Assembly (NCBI GenBank): GCA_018417955.1
Contig: JACTVC010000003.1
Location: forward strand, 186,001-250,000
From: Laccaria trichodermophora
Taxonomy: Eukaryota > Basidiomycota > Agaricomycetes > Agaricales > Hydnangiaceae
Length of the DNA: 64,000 nucleotides
Direction of reading: 5' to 3'
A model generated the notes under the pieces. The model was not told the DNA's origin. It searched no databases and saw nothing but the letters and a program-made list of their open reading frames with translations. The translations under genes and the position numbers were made by a program. Shown here piece by piece: positions 9,936 through 19,458 of this stretch; position 1 is the first letter of the stretch; each line of letters starts with the position of its first letter.

Positions 9936-11502
9936 ATATGGGCAATATACTGGGCAAAAATTAAAATTTGAACATGTTAGCTTGAATTTGCAAAATCACA
10001 GCATTTTCACATTTGAGAGGAAAATATGCATAGAATACCAACACCAAAAAAAAACAGGAATTTAGTAAAAGGTTGGGTTTCTGCACATGTCAAATTTTTG
10101 AGAACAAATTTTGATACATGTTTCTAAAACCCCAAGTTAGACACATGTGGGTTACCCATGCCTGTTCAAGTGGTTGAGTTTTCAAATCATGTGAAATCAC
10201 AGCAAGTTTGTCAAGTTTGTTCCTTTGTACCCTTTGTACCATAGGTTTTCTAAGTTGTGAGTGTTTTGATTTGTTTGTTCCTCTCAAGCAAAGAGCCATG
10301 AAGCCATGAACACCATTGCCACAGCCCTATAATAGTTACATATCTTCTGAGAGTCAAATAATAGTGGCATTTACCTCCACCAAGAGTCCTACTATACAGA
10401 ATAAATTCAATCCCCAGCCAAAAAGAGTTCTGAGCCAAAGAACAGTCTGAGCTGGGTTGTTGTCCCTGCCTTGGGCAACATGGATTGCCATTGTGGAGGC
10501 TGCACAAGAGTTACATAAGTTCTGAGAGCAGAATAACATTGTAATCTATGTCTACTAACTACTATACTATACAGAATAAATTCAATCCCCAGCCAAAGGA
10601 AGTTCTGAGCCAAAGGACAGTCTGAGCTGGGTTGTTGTCCCTTGTTTATTTCCAAGTCCGAGTCCTCCATATCTTCATATCTTCTGAGAGTCAAATAATA
10701 ATGGTATTTACCTCCACCAAGAATCCTACTATAGCCCAAAGATGTTCTGAGATGTAAGACACATCCTGATGACTGCTGGATATCATTCCCATTATGGTAA
10801 TTCTTGAAATCATGTGAAGTGAGCATCTATTGATAAGTCCTCAATATAAAAGCAATTTGCCTCTGTCTTTGTCAGAACTGTATAGTCCAGGGCATCTGAA
10901 ACCAAGCCACCAAGCCACCGAAAAAAAACAAGCCCCACCCAACATAATTGAATCTGCCTTCTGACTCTTTCAAACTTTCCTTCTCTCTTAAAAACACTCT
11001 TTTGATCTCATGGCCTCTATCTCTGGAGAGGCTACACTCACGCTGCTGTTCTTTCACTGGGTGGAAATTTAGTTGGAGGGGGGAAGGAGGACATGTTGCA
11101 CTGTAAGTCCCTAAATTCTTGACCATCCCTCATTGTCTTGGGCTTAAATTAAACCCACAGATGTACTAAAACTGTAGTATTGAAAAGAGAGGCTGGGCCT
11201 ATGGCACCTTTCAATAAATGGCCAGACATGAATTTTTGCTGATCCACCTGCTGCAGATTATGCAATCTGAATCAACATGTATTGAAAAAATGTCTGAGTT
11301 CATTGTAATTACAAAATGGGTTATTTTTTAAGAGCTTTCTAGACATGTACTAATTTTGTAACTTTGGCAAGGCAACATGTGCTGATTTCGATGATCTTTT
11401 CAGTGTTATATTAAAACAACATGTCTTGAAAACCACCTCATATTCACAGATTTTCCCCCTTAATTTTTCCCCAGTATATGTGCCATAATATGGGCAATAT
11501 AC
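9936..11502. mobile_element. 1.57-kb insertion with inverted termini
   Basis: Identified by comparison with 52,262-52,330, where the flanks join directly (...gtttcc/acaaac...). The left end reads TATGGGCAATATACTGGG and the right end is its imperfect inverse, about 26 of 28 bases agreeing up to 'aaaaattaa'. The 15-mer ATATGGGCAATATAC also occurs in direct orientation at both extreme ends, next to a possible 3-bp duplication TCC. Which of these marks the true boundary is unclear. No transposase is seen. The interior carries direct repeats (see 10,340-10,745). Confidence 0.6.
10340..10745. repeat. Direct repeats inside the 1.57-kb insertion
   Basis: The string 'gaataaattcaatcccca' followed by 'gccaaa..agttctgagccaaag' and 'gtctgagctgggttgttg' occurs at about 10,399-10,470 and again at 10,572-10,643. 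'catatcttctgagagtcaaa' with 'ggcatttacctccaccaag' occurs near 10,340 and 10,672. The copies are diverged. They give open frames on the minus strand that I do not regard as genes. Confidence 0.7.
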
Positions 11503-11545
11503 TCCACAAACTGTCTTCAAAATCAAAATCAAGGGGGCCGAGGGA

Positions 11546-12835
11546 TTTCAGAAACAACACGGGGTAGATTATTTTTTGTAAGCCGTCCGTGACGTCCCCA
11601 TCGCTCCTTCTAAATAAGATATGTTTTTTTCCAAAAAGGGTATGTTTTTCCCACCGCTCCTTTGAAGAAATTTCCGGCTGGTGGGCCGTGAACGCGTGAA
11701 CCTTAAATTGAACCACTGCTGTGTACAAATCCAGCTTTTTTTCACATTTGCTTTTGCCATGCAAGTCCGAGCTGAGCAAGAAAAGTGGGAGGGACAACAG
11801 ATTCTTCATTTCCCTAGTTCCATTGTAGGTTATTAACTGTTCAATTGCATTGGAGGTGCCGCTGATGCATCTAGCGTTGCTACAGGGCCCCAAATATAGA
11901 TTTTCGAAGCTTATATACTAAATTTTTTAAAGGCCTGCCAAAGGTCCCCCCCCACCTACCCCGGGTCACAGGTCGACATCCCGGGGCCCCCTTGATCGAA
12001 ATAGACTAAAAGCTTCCTACCCTGCATGGATTTGTGTCTCCTATCAGTGGCGCTGGCGCGGCATTTATGCGAAAAGGGTGTTGAGCACCTATTTTGAACA
12101 ATGTCATCCCTCCAATTTTTTGGTAACTCGAATTATCCAACTACCCTGAGTGAAAAAAAGAGACTATACAACGATTGAACTTGAGATCATGGTCTACACT
12201 GCGTCCACGGTCTGCCCACGTAGCCTTTCGGTACTTACGACGATCGCCGATTAGCGCGCTCGACAGCTATTTTCCTACTTTTTCCTATCAAGAGACCGAG
12301 TGCGAAAAAGTCGGTTCACAAAAGTACCCGACGACAGCCAGCGGCGGATAGAATTGGACGCATGACCCAGCGCTTCCACCCGGCATCATGGGAGGTGAGT
12401 GGATCAACAGTTTATTCAGAAGGGCGAGACGAAGACAAGAAGCAGATTTTTACAATACCGCTATCTCGAAATCGTGACGACCGCGCCGCAAAGCATTTTT
12501 CTCCCAACCAATTCATTGTGTAATCTCATCCAGCTACTATAGTGGCGAAAAAGGAGCACGAGACATGGTACAAGAATAGAAGTTAAGAGGATAGTCTACC
12601 CTTCTTCCACGGTCTGCCCATGTACTACCCTAATACTCTTTCGGTAAGACTCTGATCGTCGATTAGCACGCTGGACGGCTATTTTCCTCTGAGGAACAAT
12701 CCTGGAAATTTGTTGTGTCATGGCAGATATCGCAACACAGGCAAACAAGAGCTCATGTATTTAAGTTCTTCTCAAGATCTCAGTCTCTCCAGAACCGTAG
12801 CGCCTTAACTTGAACTCAAACCACCACCTACCATC
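11546..12835. other. Intergenic region with duplicated blocks before metallothionein 2
   Basis: No gene recognised. About 12,160-12,370, 12,580-12,700 and 13,370-13,480 share blocks ('cacggtctgccca', 'cgattagc', 'gacggctattttcct', 'gaccgagtgcgaaaa', 'cccgacgac'). The sequence around metallothionein 2 is therefore itself a local duplication. 'TATTTAAG' about 75 bp before the metallothionein 2 start is its only TATA-like string. Confidence 0.5.
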
Positions 12836-13084
12836 ATGATCTCTGTACGTCTCTCCCTCTTGTCATCCCATTTTATGTTCCTGCCAACGAAGACTCTACA
12901 GAATACGTCTTCTCTCGCCAATGGCGCCAAGTGCTGCGTCAAAGATGAGGACTGCGACTGCTGTTGCGAGTGAGTTTGGAAACATGTTCTTGCTCTGTCA
13001 AGGATTAACCAAGTATTTCACACAAGTTGCGATTGCGGCTGCAATGATGAATCTAGCGAAGGGAGCAAGAAGGGAGGCCGTTGA
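12836..13084 (+). CDS. Metallothionein 2 (44 aa, 9 Cys, dense Cys block)
   Basis: Predicted metal-thiolate protein with the family layout but a different cysteine pattern. Exons are 12836-12844 (Met-Ile-Ser), 12902-12969 and 13027-13084. The mature core reads 'KCCVKDEDCDCCCDCDCGC': nine Cys (14, 15, 21, 23, 24, 25, 27, 29, 31), including a CCC triplet. A polar tail rich in Ser, Lys and Gly follows ('NDESSEGSKKGGR'). The second acceptor reads ACAAG rather than YAG, slightly unusual but in the correct frame. The Cys density (9 in 18 residues) exceeds that of the other copies. This suggests a different metal preference, which is an inference. It is the only copy close to intact housekeeping genes. 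Confidence 0.72.
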
Positions 13085-13790
13085 CCCAATAATAATTCAA
13101 TAACACGAAAGCTCTGGAAATCAGTATGCTCAAATAAATTGTCATTTTTCTATAAATGTCTTATGGATCATTTGACCAATGCTCGCGAAGCGCCTCGTTT
13201 GTGAGCACGGTGATTACGCACAAGATAATGGCATAGAATCCGACGGAACAACAACAAAAAAGTTGTAGTTCACGTACTGACACTCCCACACCCCTGCTCA
13301 GTCATACCATCCTAAATATAATTTTTCAAAATCATTTCGGAGGAATCTTAACTGAATTATAAAAAGTGGAAAACATTTTTGTCATCAGACCGAGCGCGAA
13401 AATCGGAGAGATAACATACGACCAAGCGCACCCGACGACCGCCAGAGGCAGATTACTACGAAAAGAATTGGACGCACTAAAAATAAGCTTGCCATTTTTT
13501 GAATCTTCGACGCTTCTTCTAGGAAAGACATAAGGAGGGTCAGAACATACTGAATTAGCCAAGATAGTGAACTGTTAATATCTAACCTTCGCCGAGCACA
13601 GATAATTGAGGATGCCCAGCTCTCATTCGAAGAAATCATACGAGGTCAAGAAAAAACGTATTAAATTGGACACATCCAAGAGCTGTTGCTTGTCTATACA
13701 ATGCTTCTATGCAATGCTCTGACAGATGTTCCTCTACTCTTATCTACCAATAAAGTCCTTCACACTGTAAGAATCAGCGATCGGTATAAA

Positions 13791-14646
13791 TTAAGCCCTG
13801 TTAACCCTCGAAACAATCTTAGTGAACGATGAGCCCTGGTTCTCCGCAACCTCAAGCTCAAGCTTCGATGGCTGGCGGGATCCATCACCGCCAGTGAAAG
13901 TTCCCGAGCCCCAAGGAGATCCTACAACGCCCTCTCCCCATCAGAAAAAAATATAATTAAATAAAAAGAAAGAAAGAACGCACCACCACGAATTTCAGTC
14001 AACGTCGACAACTGCGCGAAAGCGGTAGAGTACCCGAAAGGAACGTAGATGATCCCGTGGTGGGTGAGCGTAGAGATGGAGTTGATGACGGTGGATTCTT
14101 GGCCTCCTCCCTGGCCAGCGGTGGAGACGAAGACGCCTGCGTATTTACCAGCAAGGGCACCTTGAGCCCAAAGTTGGCCGGTAGAGTCCCAGAAGGCCTA
14201 GTAAAAGATTAAACAAACGTCGGTTAAATGTTTAAGGAGGAACGGAGGAAGAGGCAAGGCGCACCTTCCACTGAGCGGGGAAGTTTCCATAACGAGTAGG
14301 GATACCAAAGAGGAAGTTGTCGTATTTGGTGAGCGTCTCGGGCGTGGCGATGGGGTAGTTTGGTTTAGCGGGGGCGTGCATGAGGGCGAGAATGTCGGAG
14401 GAGAGGGTCTCGGGGACTCTTGAGAAAGAGTTTGAATAAAATGGTATGGATTATGGAGACCGGTAGTACTCACTGGTAGATATCCGCCTTGCCGCCTGCT
14501 GCGACGACACCAGCCTTCAAAGCTTCAGCCACTGTTTACGGACGGGATTTCAGCAAGGATTCAAACACGACGGAAGAAGGGAACTAACACGTTGCGATGT
14601 GGCCGTACATCGAGTAGATGACGATAGCAACTCGAGGAGCAGACAT
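13791..14646 (-). CDS. wrbA: WrbA-type NAD(P)H:quinone oxidoreductase
   Basis: Flavodoxin-fold FMN enzyme making two-electron reductions of quinones, protecting against oxidative and metal stress (yeast Pst2/Ycp4/Rfs1 family). Five exons (14589-14646, 14474-14531, 14265-14418, 13984-14197, 13791-13921) join to 204 aa, the usual length. Landmarks: FMN phosphate loop 'YSMYGHIATLAEALKAG' near the N-terminus; 'FGIPTRYGNFPAQWKAFWD'; 'STAGQGGGQEST'; and near the end 'GSPWGSGTFTGGDGSRQPS', all standard WrbA motifs. Donor GTTAGT is chosen for exon 1 because it alone gives 'HIATLAEAL'. No lesion is seen. Some basidiomycete homologs are implicated in detoxifying lignin-derived quinones. Confidence 0.93.
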
Positions 14647-15869
14647 TGTATTTGCGGAGGGATGTGGGTGGTAGAAGTTGGAGGGTTGGGGTATGTTGAA
14701 AAAACTCACCTCATCACCCAGCCCGCTTTATACACCCCCCAAACGACAGTGGGTGACAAATTCACTGCGTAATATACCCTACGCACTCGCTGACTATACC
14801 ACCTTTGCGCCTGGGAGTAACATCGTCGAATTGGAAGAGAGGTAATTTCAATTTTCCGAAAGCGATCGGTTGATTCTAGGCCCGCCCCTCGTATCCATCT
14901 GGGGATACTTACTGCTCAGTGTTCGTTGGATGGTATCGACGCTCATATGCATATGCATAAGCAAACTCAACATGCAGCACATTTGCGGAGAATGAGGCGA
15001 TAAAGTCGACTATGGCGGAATTTTGTATCAGAGATGGATGACTCGGAAGAAAGTGAGAGAGCGCCGATCGTTCGCGCTTCGCTATTTCCTAAACGGGAAC
15101 GATTTTCTCGAGGTGAAAATAAATGTATGACAAACCTCTTTGCATTTCGAACCTTTGATTTCGTGAACACACATCCTTTGAGGCTTCACGTGAAGCAAGG
15201 CTCACCATGGTGATGGCAGTCAACCGTAAACTGGAAAGCATCCTTGCGCCGCCGATGCAACACTGCAAGGCCTCAATCTGTCTCACGGCATTTACTCCAA
15301 GCTAATCCAACAAAATTTGAACTTTGAATAGGCTTATGTAGCAGACAACGCGCGCGCATCGACTCGGAAACCTCGGACGCCATACCCAAACGGGAACATT
15401 TTTCGTGAGGCGAAAGCTGCATGACAAAGCTCTTCGCGTTTATGTAGGGCCGTTTATACAGCTCTAGGGGTGTTCAATGATGATTTCGCAGCTGGAAGAA
15501 ATAAGAGATGAGCGATCTCGACGACTCGGAAAGCCCCGATGATTATGATGATTCAGGAGGAACGACAAACCTTTCTATTTGTGTACCGCAGCTGACAATT
15601 CGAAGAGAAAGCTAGATGGGAGGTAACTTTCCCTTCACCACCTCTTCACGTCGACGTGCCTCATATCAAACCATCGCTTCATATATCCAACCACAAAGAA
15701 AAAGAAAGGTATGTTTACCAAACACGAGAAATAAGTACACCCCCTCCCCCCCCCCCTTCTTCCCTAAAAGCCTCATCCAAAAGCGGCTTACGTCCCTAAC
15801 CTCCAGATTCCAATTCTTCTTCTATCCCCCTCCCCTTTTCCCTCTTTCAACCCCAAACCCAAACGAAAT
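14647..15869. other. Gene-free stretch with repeated coding-like relics
   Basis: Between wrbA and coronin. Three similar pieces on the plus strand carry acidic segments. About 15,036-15,150 reads 'DDSEESERAPIV' and then 'FPKRERFSRGEN'. About 15,360-15,450 reads 'DSETSDAIPKREHFS' with a stop. 15,508-15,615 reads 'MSDLDDSESPDDYDDSGG' and then a stop. They look like repeated remnants of one unknown exon, not a gene. From 15,616 to 15,869 there is C-rich 3' flank of coronin. Confidence 0.4.
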
Positions 15870-17717
15870 CTACCCATCCAAAAGCGCCTGAGCAGCCCTC
15901 CTCGCATTAGCTCTAACACTCTCAACCTGCAACTCCAAATTCCTAATCTTCTCCCTCGCTTCGCGCAGCTCCGTCGTCAGGCGGGCGTTTTCTTCCTTTA
16001 GGGCCTGTAATTATCGCGGTCGTGTTAACTCAAACTCAAGGGACAACAAAGAGGAGGAAGAAGACGTACCGAATCCGCCACTGGGGTGGGCACAGCAACA
16101 GCAGGCTCCCAGCTCTTCGTTGGCTGACTATACGCGGACGCAGGTGTGATGGGCGTCTGCTCAACAGGCGTAGGCGCCGAAGCGCTGAACGTCCTCGTGG
16201 GCTGGATCGCTGCTGGTCGCGGTGCTGCTGAGGGTGGAGGTGCACTTGAGAATGACGCGCTGGGGGAAGGAGCAGCAGCGCCACCACTGGAGAACGACGA
16301 CGCGCTTGTGGAAGGTGGGGCAGGGGAAGACCCAACGACCGAGCTTCCATCCGCCAAACTGACGAGTTTGAGCGGTGCGGTTTTCCCGTTGAAGAACTCT
16401 GTTGCTGTTAGAGATGGTTTGATGGATGGTGCTGGTGGGTAGATGTCTGATTGGAACGAGTCGGCCTTTCTGGGAACGATAAACGCAATAGGCTCGATGC
16501 TGGAGCCATGAACCTTGTAAGCGCGTGCGATCTCACACTCTGCAACGTTGAGTGCGCGGCGGGGGAGGAAACACATCCCGCGTTGTGGTTCTGATGATTT
16601 ATGTTCTGCGAGTGGGTGTAGAGAGTCTGATTCGTATTCGTAGTAACGTATATTCCCGTCTCTGCAACCAAGATCAGTAAAATACACACAGTTAACACGC
16701 GAACGCACCCTTTCCCAGCCAAGAATAAAATCTGATTATCCGTCCAAAACGGCATAACGACACCCGCACTCATATCCAACGAAATCGTCTTTACATTCCC
16801 CAACCCTCCCACCTCCCAAATCCCGACCTGTCGATCACTCATCTTACTGAACCCCGTCGTAGCGATCTTATCCAACTCCCCCATCCACGTCACCCTCGAT
16901 CCTTTAATCCCACCATGTCCATCCCCAACTCGGACAGGCTCTCCACCCGCACGTGGATCGAATATCCGGAGTTTGCGATCGCGGCAGGTGGTGGCTAGGA
17001 GCGTTCCCGTGGGGTTGAATGCTATACTTTGAATCACGTCCCCGTGCCCATTTAACACCGCCCTCGGTTCCTCGGGATTGGCAATGTCCCATAGTTTAAC
17101 GGTGCATTCGCCTCCACTCGCCGCCAACACCCCTTCTGCACTGGGATGAAACAAGACCTGGCCCACCTTCCTTGGGGACCCGTCGATCCGAAGAACGGGA
17201 TCAAAGTCCTGCGGGACCCACCCCTCCGTGCCCCATCCTTCGAACGCGGAAGGGGACACGGACCAGATCATGATTTTGCCGTCTTCGCCGGCAGAGGCGA
17301 CGAGGGCGTCGTTGTGCGGGGACCAGTCTGTATCGAGGACGGGAGCGGTGTGGGAACGTGCGAGGGGGAGGGTGTCGGGGAGTTTGTATGGGAAGGAGGG
17401 GGAGGTTTGGAAGGGCGAGGGGAGGGGGAGGATGGCGAATGCACCTCCTCCTGATGCGTTCCAGTTTACGGATATGTATTGCTATTTACATAAGATATGA
17501 GTTATGGATGGAGGATCGAATGGTGGTGGTGCTTACACCGGATGAAGAGATGAGATTGGTGTCCCATGCGCTGTTCGTCACTTTGACGTTCTCATACCCG
17601 TGTTCTTTCCTTGTTGGCTGTCCGAAGACGTGGCTATATGACTGACTTTCAGAGTTAAATCATATTTTAAATCGAAGACCCTCACCGGTATTTGGAGGCT
17701 CTAACGAATCGAGACAT
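15870..17717 (-). CDS. crn1: Coronin (actin-binding WD40 protein)
   Basis: Binds F-actin and the Arp2/3 complex at actin patches and endocytic sites. Five exons (17687 or 17686-17717, 17537-17633, 16709-17481, 16070-16661, 15870-16004) join to 542 aa. The N-terminus 'MSRFVRASKYRHVFGQP' is the coronin signature; 'NWNASGGGAFAILPL' follows. WD repeats run through about residue 300 with 'ASGGECTVKLWDIANP' and 'GHGDVIQSIAFNPTGTLL'. Exon 4 begins at 'GDGNIRYYEYE' and includes the coronin extension. Residues of about 395-498 form a Ser/Pro/Ala-rich linker, and the last 45 residues are a short coiled coil ('ALKEENARLTTELREAREK') expected to oligomerise the protein. Yeast Crn1 is longer (651 aa) through its unique region. 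No lesion is seen. Confidence 0.95.
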
Positions 17718-17939
17718 TAGCGAGGCGATGGCGGTTGGAGACGACGATGTGGTTGGCTGGGTTAGGGTTTCGATAATCAAGGGGCTGGAACTGTCCAGGG
17801 GTCTTGGAAGCGTTTCCTCTGTTCCTCAAAGTACTCTTCCTCGGTACTTTTCAAACAAAGACTATCCGCAATGGTTGTCGAAATTCAATTTCTACCTTTC
17901 AAATCGATCTGAAAAGGGAAACGAACATCGTGTCGCCAC

Positions 17940-18060
17940 TGACCAACTGGTGACGTCACACGACTCTCATCAACGTCCACCCAACGTCCACCTCTCAAAA
18001 ATTCTATGCATACATCTACGGTCCCTACTCTCGCCTATCACTTCCAAGCAAGCAGACTCA
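17940..18060 (+). pseudogene. Gene X N-terminal relic beside coronin
   Basis: Immediately upstream of coronin and divergent from it. The sequence 'gtgacgtcacacgactctcat' through 'ggtccctactctcgcctat' and 'ccaagcaagcagactcag' parallels the start region of gene X at 7,440-7,570. No downstream gene X exons follow. It shows that the real coronin gene once had gene X as its head-to-head partner. Confidence 0.5.
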
Positions 18061-18139
18061 GTTTTTACTTGGTAGTACGTGGGTCAAGCTTAAAAAAGAA
18101 GAACGGCGGTACCCATCCCGTGGCTCCAACCACAGCGCT

Positions 18140-18913
18140 ATGAGTGGGATCCCAAAGGATCGCTCGTCTGGATCCAATATTTTGGAGGCCTCGAAGTTTA
18201 AGGCTCTTTGGGGAGGTATGTATCATATCATGTCCCCAGGGAAATTCCCACTTCCTCGTTTGGCGCTGAAAGAACCGAAGAGAGGGGCTCCCATTGAATC
18301 TGAGCCAATTCCTTATCAGCCCGTACGCGTTTCTTTCTTTCTCTCCGTACGCATACACCAGGAACCTGATTCATCACGTTGTTTAACCGTCAGCGTATAC
18401 AAGGGATGAAAGCTGAAGCCGGATTTGAAACCGACGTACTTCGGAGCCCTCATAACGAGGAGCTGCAATACCAGCAGGAGAACGTCAATGCTATCTCCAC
18501 GTCTAGGTAACATCACATCTCACCCAATACCTAATCTTATTTTGAGATCCTACATTGATAGCTCTTGACCGAAGTCCATCCACGACCCATCACGGTCATC
18601 CACCCCTTCTTGGACAGGATCCATCTACGAGGAGTTCTATGGTCGCAGATGGCCTAGAGCATTTCGTCTACCCTCGCGTCTATGAAGCTGCGTCAACCGC
18701 CATACTCTCCTTCACCATCCTAGCTTGTATAGGCACACAAGTAAGCCTCTCAAAACCTAACCAAATATCGCCATTAAATTCGTCTTTTGTCTATCCCACA
18801 CCATCAGCACATACCAAACCAATCAAAACACTCTCACCTTGACACGTGCTTTCGACGCTCCTCCAAGCTTGAGAACGTTTACCAGAACGCCCTCGTCCGA
18901 GAGGACGATGTCG
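18140..18913 (+). CDS. Candidate spliced gene, unknown product
   Basis: Not recognised and uncertain. A first exon from ATG 18,140 reads 'MSGIPKDRSSGSNILEASKF' and continues to 18,321. A GTACGC...GTCAG intron joins to 'RIQGMKAEAGFETDVL' and 'ENVNAISTS'. A later frame reads 'VADGLEHFVYPRVYEAAST' with a hydrophobic stretch 'AILSFTILACIGTQ', then a clean intron and 'NALVREDDVVYA' before a TGA at 18,911-18,913. The middle junction (18,509-18,575) has no good acceptor in frame. Either an exon boundary is missed or this is a decaying gene. Confidence 0.3.
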
Positions 18914-19450
18914 TTTACGCCTGATGACAAGTATGCTCAAGCTTTTAATCCAACGATACGTAGGTATTCTTGTTTCTTTCTTCAATACAAGACTCAAAAC
19001 CATCATCTTCTCAAGCTCGTCTATATTTCAAACTTGATTCATGATTTTTTGCTGTCCAACAGTGGTATCGCAACAAACGTCCTTCTTTATCTAATGCCGC
19101 ACCTCACCCAGTCTGCATGGGAAGATATCAGAAGAGAAGACAACGAACAACTATCCGCAGTTGCAGCTACCCGCAGCCCACCCACAACTACGGCAGAAAA
19201 GAAAAATCGAACTCGAATCAGAAGACGAAGCCAAAGTCGACGAGTGGAACTGTCGTGCACTCACCTGGTGCCACAGCTACATCCCAGCTGCCGCACGCGG
19301 AGCCGTTAGTGGGAGCAGAGGCACTGTGTAGAAGAGTCAAATATCAGACTCACCAATCGACCTCGGAGCGGAGCGTTAGAGTTCCAGACACCAATGCTGA
19401 ACGTAGTGGATTATAGGCACTTGCCGTTGGTTCGGGACAAACGGTGCCAA
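18914..19450 (+). other. Coding-like relic interrupted by the twin transposons
   Basis: About 19,320-19,450 ('...tgctgaac', 'gacttgc/ggcacttgccgttgg', 'gacaaac.gtgc') resembles 36,090-36,200. The sequence after the twin insertions (29,588 onward) resembles 36,215-36,560, so the two flanks were once contiguous. In the forward frame it gives 'LNVVDYRHLPLVRDKRC', a little like a C2-domain strand, but I do not claim a family. Confidence 0.5.
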
Positions 19451-19458
19451 TGGACGGT

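Larger units (their letters stand above)
4389..11545. repeat. Segmental duplication, left copy
   Basis: This block is matched in inverted orientation by 52,262-57,937. In order it holds metallothionein, CVNH lectin, gene X, a coronin 5' relic, and a nuclease-like gene with flanking sequence. The match is interrupted here by an 806-bp hAT-type element (8,448-9,253) and a 1.57-kb insertion (9,936-11,502). In the partner it is interrupted by other insertions. The two copies are close enough to align by eye over most of their length. Confidence 0.85.

Noticed and set aside
16022..17454. Long antisense and alternate-frame ORFs over coronin
   Set aside because: They are shadows of the GC-rich coronin exons; the spliced minus-strand frame explains the sequence.
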